Shown here: positions 61,599 to 64,000 of the stretch, piece after piece
Layout of the letters: the number at the start of each line of letters is the position of its first letter
How positions within the stretch are numbered: position 1 is the first letter of the stretch
Assembly: GCA_000965745.1 (NCBI GenBank)
Contig: CP009479.1
Span: forward strand, 568,457 to 632,456
Length of the DNA: 64,000 nt
Source: an uncultured archaeon
GTDB taxonomy: Archaea; Thermoplasmatota; Thermoplasmata; Thermoplasmatales; Thermoplasmataceae
Reading direction: 5' to 3'
The notes under the pieces: generated by a model
The model's database searches: none
What the model was told of the DNA's origin: nothing
Seen by the model: only the letters and a program-made list of their open reading frames with translations
Translations under genes and position numbers: made by a program

Positions 61599-61607
61599 CA
61601 ACCGTTG
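61599..61607. promoter_or_regulatory. CAACCGTTG operator copy 2
   Basis: caaccgttg lies 39-47 bases upstream of the regulator's start on the minus strand, suggesting autoregulation. Confidence 0.5.
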
Positions 61608-61711
61608 GTGGGTAATTTATTCTATCTTAGGTATGCATATCCAGCGTGTATTGACAAGAGAAGTCTTCCGGCTTAACACTTATTTTGAATCCCGTTACGA
61701 CTTCATATTAG

Positions 61712-61722
61712 CAACCGTTGAC
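61712..61722. promoter_or_regulatory. CAACCGTTG operator copy 3
   Basis: caaccgttgac lies nine bases before the TATA box ttatatata (61732-61740) of the zinc-finger membrane gene, in the place of an activator site or BRE-adjacent repressor site. Confidence 0.5.
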
Positions 61723-61731
61723 GGAATTGGC

Positions 61732-61740
61732 TTATATATA
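61732..61740 (+). promoter_or_regulatory. TATA box of the zinc-finger membrane gene
   Basis: ttatatata is 28-36 bases upstream of ATG 61768, so the mRNA is probably leaderless. Confidence 0.6.
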
Positions 61741-61767
61741 CTTCCAAAATCTGAAAATCAGATAAAA

Positions 61768-62364
61768 ATGACAGAAAACAGATGTGATGTGTGCGGTATG
61801 TCCTTTGGCTCGAAAGAGAGCCTGATGGAACATGCAAAAATGCACATGGGATCGGGAAATACAAGAACGGGACCAGGGAAGCTGACAACAAGGGGTGTAA
61901 TAACCTCATCCGTGGTTGGAGGAATTCTTGGTGGAATAGTAATGCTCATAGTCCTAATGGTTGGTGCAATGGGAATGGGGCTTTCGGCCACAACTTTTGC
62001 AATGGTTATGGGCATGGGCCTTGGCGCTTCAATGGGAGCGGCGACGGCTGTTGGAGTAGTCAGCCATTTTGTTGTTGCAATAGTGGCAGGAGGCATATTT
62101 GGGGCAATCGTTTCATTTGTGAAACCTCTTGGCCTTAAAACAGCAGGTAGAGCACCTATTCTGGGTTTAGTGTTTGGCATAGTAATGTTCCTGGTGTTCT
62201 TCCTTCCAATGGCGATGGCGGTATTTGCACCTGTAATGATGCACCTGATGGATCCAAAGGCTGCAATGATGCTACCAGATGTACTGGTGACAGGATTCAT
62301 AGGTCACATCCTGTTCGGTCTCGTACTTGGAACAGTGGCATTTTACTTTGGAAGAAAATTTTAA
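61768..62364 (+). CDS. Zinc-finger plus multispan membrane protein, 198 aa
   Basis: An N-terminal C2H2-type finger (NRCDVCGMSFGSKESLMEHA and KMHMG) is followed by about four to five transmembrane helices rich in Gly, Met and Val (VVGGILGGIVMLIVLMVGAM, VVSHFVVAIVAGGIFGAIV). The ATG at 61768 is supported by the TATA spacing; a longer frame starting at 61561 would run through the promoter. Function unknown; the fused layout suggests a membrane-tethered protein interacting through the finger. Confidence 0.75.
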   Translation: MTENRCDVCGMSFGSKESLMEHAKMHMGSGNTRTGPGKLTTRGVITSSVVGGILGGIVMLIVLMVGAMGMGLSATTFAMVMGMGLGASMGAATAVGVVSHFVVAIVAGGIFGAIVSFVKPLGLKTAGRAPILGLVFGIVMFLVFFLPMAMAVFAPVMMHLMDPKAAMMLPDVLVTGFIGHILFGLVLGTVAFYFGRKF

Positions 62365-62416
62365 ATTATCAAACATAATTTTTTAATATTTAAAATAAAG
62401 ATCATGAGTGATTGAA

Positions 62417-63769
62417 ATGACAGCAAAATACGACTTAATAATCATAGGATCAGGATCAGCTTCCACTACCACAGCGTTCAGGGCACTGAAAGCAGGAAAG
62501 AAAATTGCAGTGATAGACCAGAAGCCAATCGGAGGAACATGCGCCCTCAGGGGATGTGATCCCAAAAAGGTCATGGTAGGTGTTACCGATTCCCTGGAGC
62601 ATGCAAAACGACTCCAGGGATACGGCATATCTGATTTTAAGGGAGAACTCAACTGGGACGAGCTCATGAAGTTCAAGAGCTCCTTTACCGAGCCAATGTC
62701 CAAGAAAATAGAGGAAAGCCTCGTTAAAAGTGGTATTGATGTGCACAGAGGGAGGGCGAAATTTATCAAGCCTGATACGCTCGAAGTTGAAGGAAAACCA
62801 CTGGAAGCCGAAAAATTCCTGATATCCTCAGGAGTGAAGGCAGCAACTCTCAATTTTCCTGGTTCAGAGTACCTGATAGATAATGAGGAGTTTCTGAACC
62901 TTCCCTCACTGCCGAAGAACCTGGTGTTCATCGGCGGGGGATACATTTCGGTTGAATTCGCCAGTATAGCAAGAAAAGCTGGCTCGGAGGCAACTATAAT
63001 ACAGCACTCAGACAGGATACTGGTCAACTTTGACAAAGAAGTTGCTGAAGTCCTTTCCAAGCAGTTGAAAGATTCGGGTATAAGGACTCTGACAAGCAGC
63101 TCAGTGAAGGAGATACAGAAGTCAGGGGGCAAATATGAAATACGCCTTGCAAAGGACGGAAAGGAGCATTCCATTACAGCAGATCTTGTTGTTCATGGTG
63201 CGGGCAGAGAATTTGATTCAGACATGGGACTTGAAGTTGGACAGGTGAAATGGTCCAGAAAAGGAGTGGCAGTAAATGAATATCTCCAGAGTGTGTCGAA
63301 TCCCAGGGTTTATGCTGCTGGAGATTCCGCTGATACTTCAGGACCAAAGCTGACACCGATTGCGGTTATGGAAGGCAACATAGCAGCAGAGAACATCATA
63401 AACGGAAATTCCGTGAAGGCAAATTACACAGGGATTCCTACGTCCGTCTTCTCCTCTCCGCCATTGGCAATGGTTGGAATCACTGAGGAGGGTGCTTCCA
63501 GGAAAGGTATTAAGACAACTGTGAAAAAAGGGGAGATGACATCCTGGTATAATTCCAGGAGGAGAATGGTGCCAAGTTCATTCTATAAGATCATCATGAA
63601 TGAGGACTCCAGCAAAATTCTGGGTGCACACATTCTTGGTGAAAATTCAGAGGAAACCATTAATATCTTCGCCCTTGCAATAAGGCTTGGCATCGATGTG
63701 AAAACACTACTCTCGATACCTTACACCTATCCATCGGATACGAACGACATTAGATACATGATCGGGTAA
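62417..63769 (+). CDS. Pyridine-nucleotide disulfide oxidoreductase (dihydrolipoamide/mercuric reductase-like)
   Basis: A 450-aa flavoprotein. FAD motif IIIGSGSASTTTAFRA, redox Cys pair GGTCALRGCDPKK (CxxxxC), NAD motif FIGGGYISVEFASIA, and VYAAGDSADTSGP. The C-terminal dimerisation domain is present, but the catalytic His-Glu dyad normally found near the end is replaced by SIPYTYPSDTNDIRY. The usual substrate (lipoamide, glutathione, Hg2+) is thus uncertain. Start ATG 62417; an in-frame GTG at 62408 exists. A decayed paralogue lies at 5164. Confidence 0.9.
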   Translation: MTAKYDLIIIGSGSASTTTAFRALKAGKKIAVIDQKPIGGTCALRGCDPKKVMVGVTDSLEHAKRLQGYGISDFKGELNWDELMKFKSSFTEPMSKKIEESLVKSGIDVHRGRAKFIKPDTLEVEGKPLEAEKFLISSGVKAATLNFPGSEYLIDNEEFLNLPSLPKNLVFIGGGYISVEFASIARKAGSEATIIQHSDRILVNFDKEVAEVLSKQLKDSGIRTLTSSSVKEIQKSGGKYEIRLAKDGKEHSITADLVVHGAGREFDSDMGLEVGQVKWSRKGVAVNEYLQSVSNPRVYAAGDSADTSGPKLTPIAVMEGNIAAENIINGNSVKANYTGIPTSVFSSPPLAMVGITEEGASRKGIKTTVKKGEMTSWYNSRRRMVPSSFYKIIMNEDSSKILGAHILGENSEETINIFALAIRLGIDVKTLLSIPYTYPSDTNDIRYMIG

Positions 63770-63835
63770 ATCCTGCATTCAATATCTATTGCCGAACAAC
63801 TCCATTTTTTTTGTATTGCGGGAAGTGTGTATTTG

Positions 63836-63869
63836 ATAATAGATTAAAATTTTGATCAAATCCCGACCG
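63836..63869 (+). repeat. Truncated att-like repeat D
   Basis: tcaaatcccgaccg (63856-63869) equals the first 14 of the 19 tRNA-end bases; the upstream bases ttaaaattttga resemble the element side of repeats A-C. The last five tRNA bases are missing. It may be a degenerate att site and the right boundary of the array. Confidence 0.5.
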
Positions 63870-64000
63870 CCTCTGAATGTGATTTATTGCAAAGGGGGAA
63901 AACCGTACGGGTGTGATTCTCCGTCAGGATATGAAGCGCCCAGTTTTCTGAAAGCGCCCATTCTGGCTGGAAGTCTGCCCGGATGGCCAAACTGGCACCA

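Larger units (their letters stand above)
58333..63869 (+). mobile_element. Possible att-flanked cassette 4, 5.5 kb
   Basis: Lies between repeat C and the truncated repeat D. It holds a TPR protein, a Fic protein, an insertion-sequence remnant, an OsmC-like protein, a CARF-like regulator, a zinc-finger membrane protein and a flavoprotein reductase. The last gene has a decayed paralogue at 5164, so part of this segment may be native chromosome. The right boundary is weak. Confidence 0.4.

Noticed and set aside
63884-64000. Open frames on both strands to the window end, one reading GASYPDGESHPYGF
   Set aside because: Too short and cut by the window; I could not tie either frame to a family, so no gene is claimed.
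1-64000. CRISPR array or cas genes
   Set aside because: No regularly spaced short repeats were found, and the CARF-like regulator alone is not evidence of a CRISPR locus.

Overview
The window looks like chromosome from a Thermoplasmatales-type euryarchaeon. The evidence is a complete archaeal A/V-type ATPase operon with an intein in the P-loop of subunit A, an isopentenyl phosphate kinase paired with a type 2 IPP isomerase, archaeal ABCE1, a ZPR1-like zinc-finger protein, TATA boxes about 25-35 bases upstream of many starts, and frequent TTG/GTG starts. Assignment to Thermoplasma, Ferroplasma or Cuniculiplasma relatives is inference; no 16S gene is present.

Positions 1-33782 are ordinary chromosome: ABCE1 (cut by the window start), dihydropteroate synthase, a Fur-family repressor, an M18-like peptidase, a decayed flavoprotein disulfide reductase, a persulfide dioxygenase-like protein with a rhodanese, sugar epimerase, aminotransferase, S9 peptidase, ClC channel, and then the ATPase operon on the minus strand in the order K-E-C-F-A(intein)-B-D-(57-aa membrane peptide)-H-I. 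An isoprenoid pair (ipk, idi2) and a membrane protein follow.

A tRNA-Ala(TGC) gene at 33937-34008 begins a roughly 30-kb accessory region. A tyrosine integrase sits immediately downstream of the tRNA. The 3' end of the tRNA recurs at 55331, 57297 and 58314 and, truncated, at 63856. The first three copies share a further 20 bases upstream that are absent from the tRNA, so each looks like an attR junction. These repeats divide the region into a 21-kb integrative element (integrase, HerA-type ATPase with small membrane and DNA-binding proteins, ParA and partner, HNH protein, serine recombinase, Orc1/Cdc6-like ATPase, a methyltransferase/helicase defence-like operon and a TIR protein) followed by short integrase-less cassettes. 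Cassette 2 carries an AbiE-like toxin-antitoxin pair, cassette 3 a RelBE-like pair, and cassette 4 a TPR protein, a Fic protein, an insertion-sequence remnant and a small regulatory neighbourhood.

The most striking unit is the tight five-gene array at 43500-53091: an Orc1/Cdc6-like AAA+ ATPase, a 1224-aa gamma-class adenine methyltransferase, an XRE/ImmA-type metallopeptidase, a DUF4411 PIN-like protein and a PLD-nuclease/SNF2-helicase fusion, with intergenic gaps of -4 to +9 bases. It reads as a restriction or abortive-infection system with an unusual gene composition. The serial att-delimited toxin-antitoxin cassettes downstream of one tRNA are the second major observation. In the right-hand part, a CAACCGTTG palindrome lies upstream of three transcription units and marks a probable small regulon of a CARF-like/winged-helix regulator.
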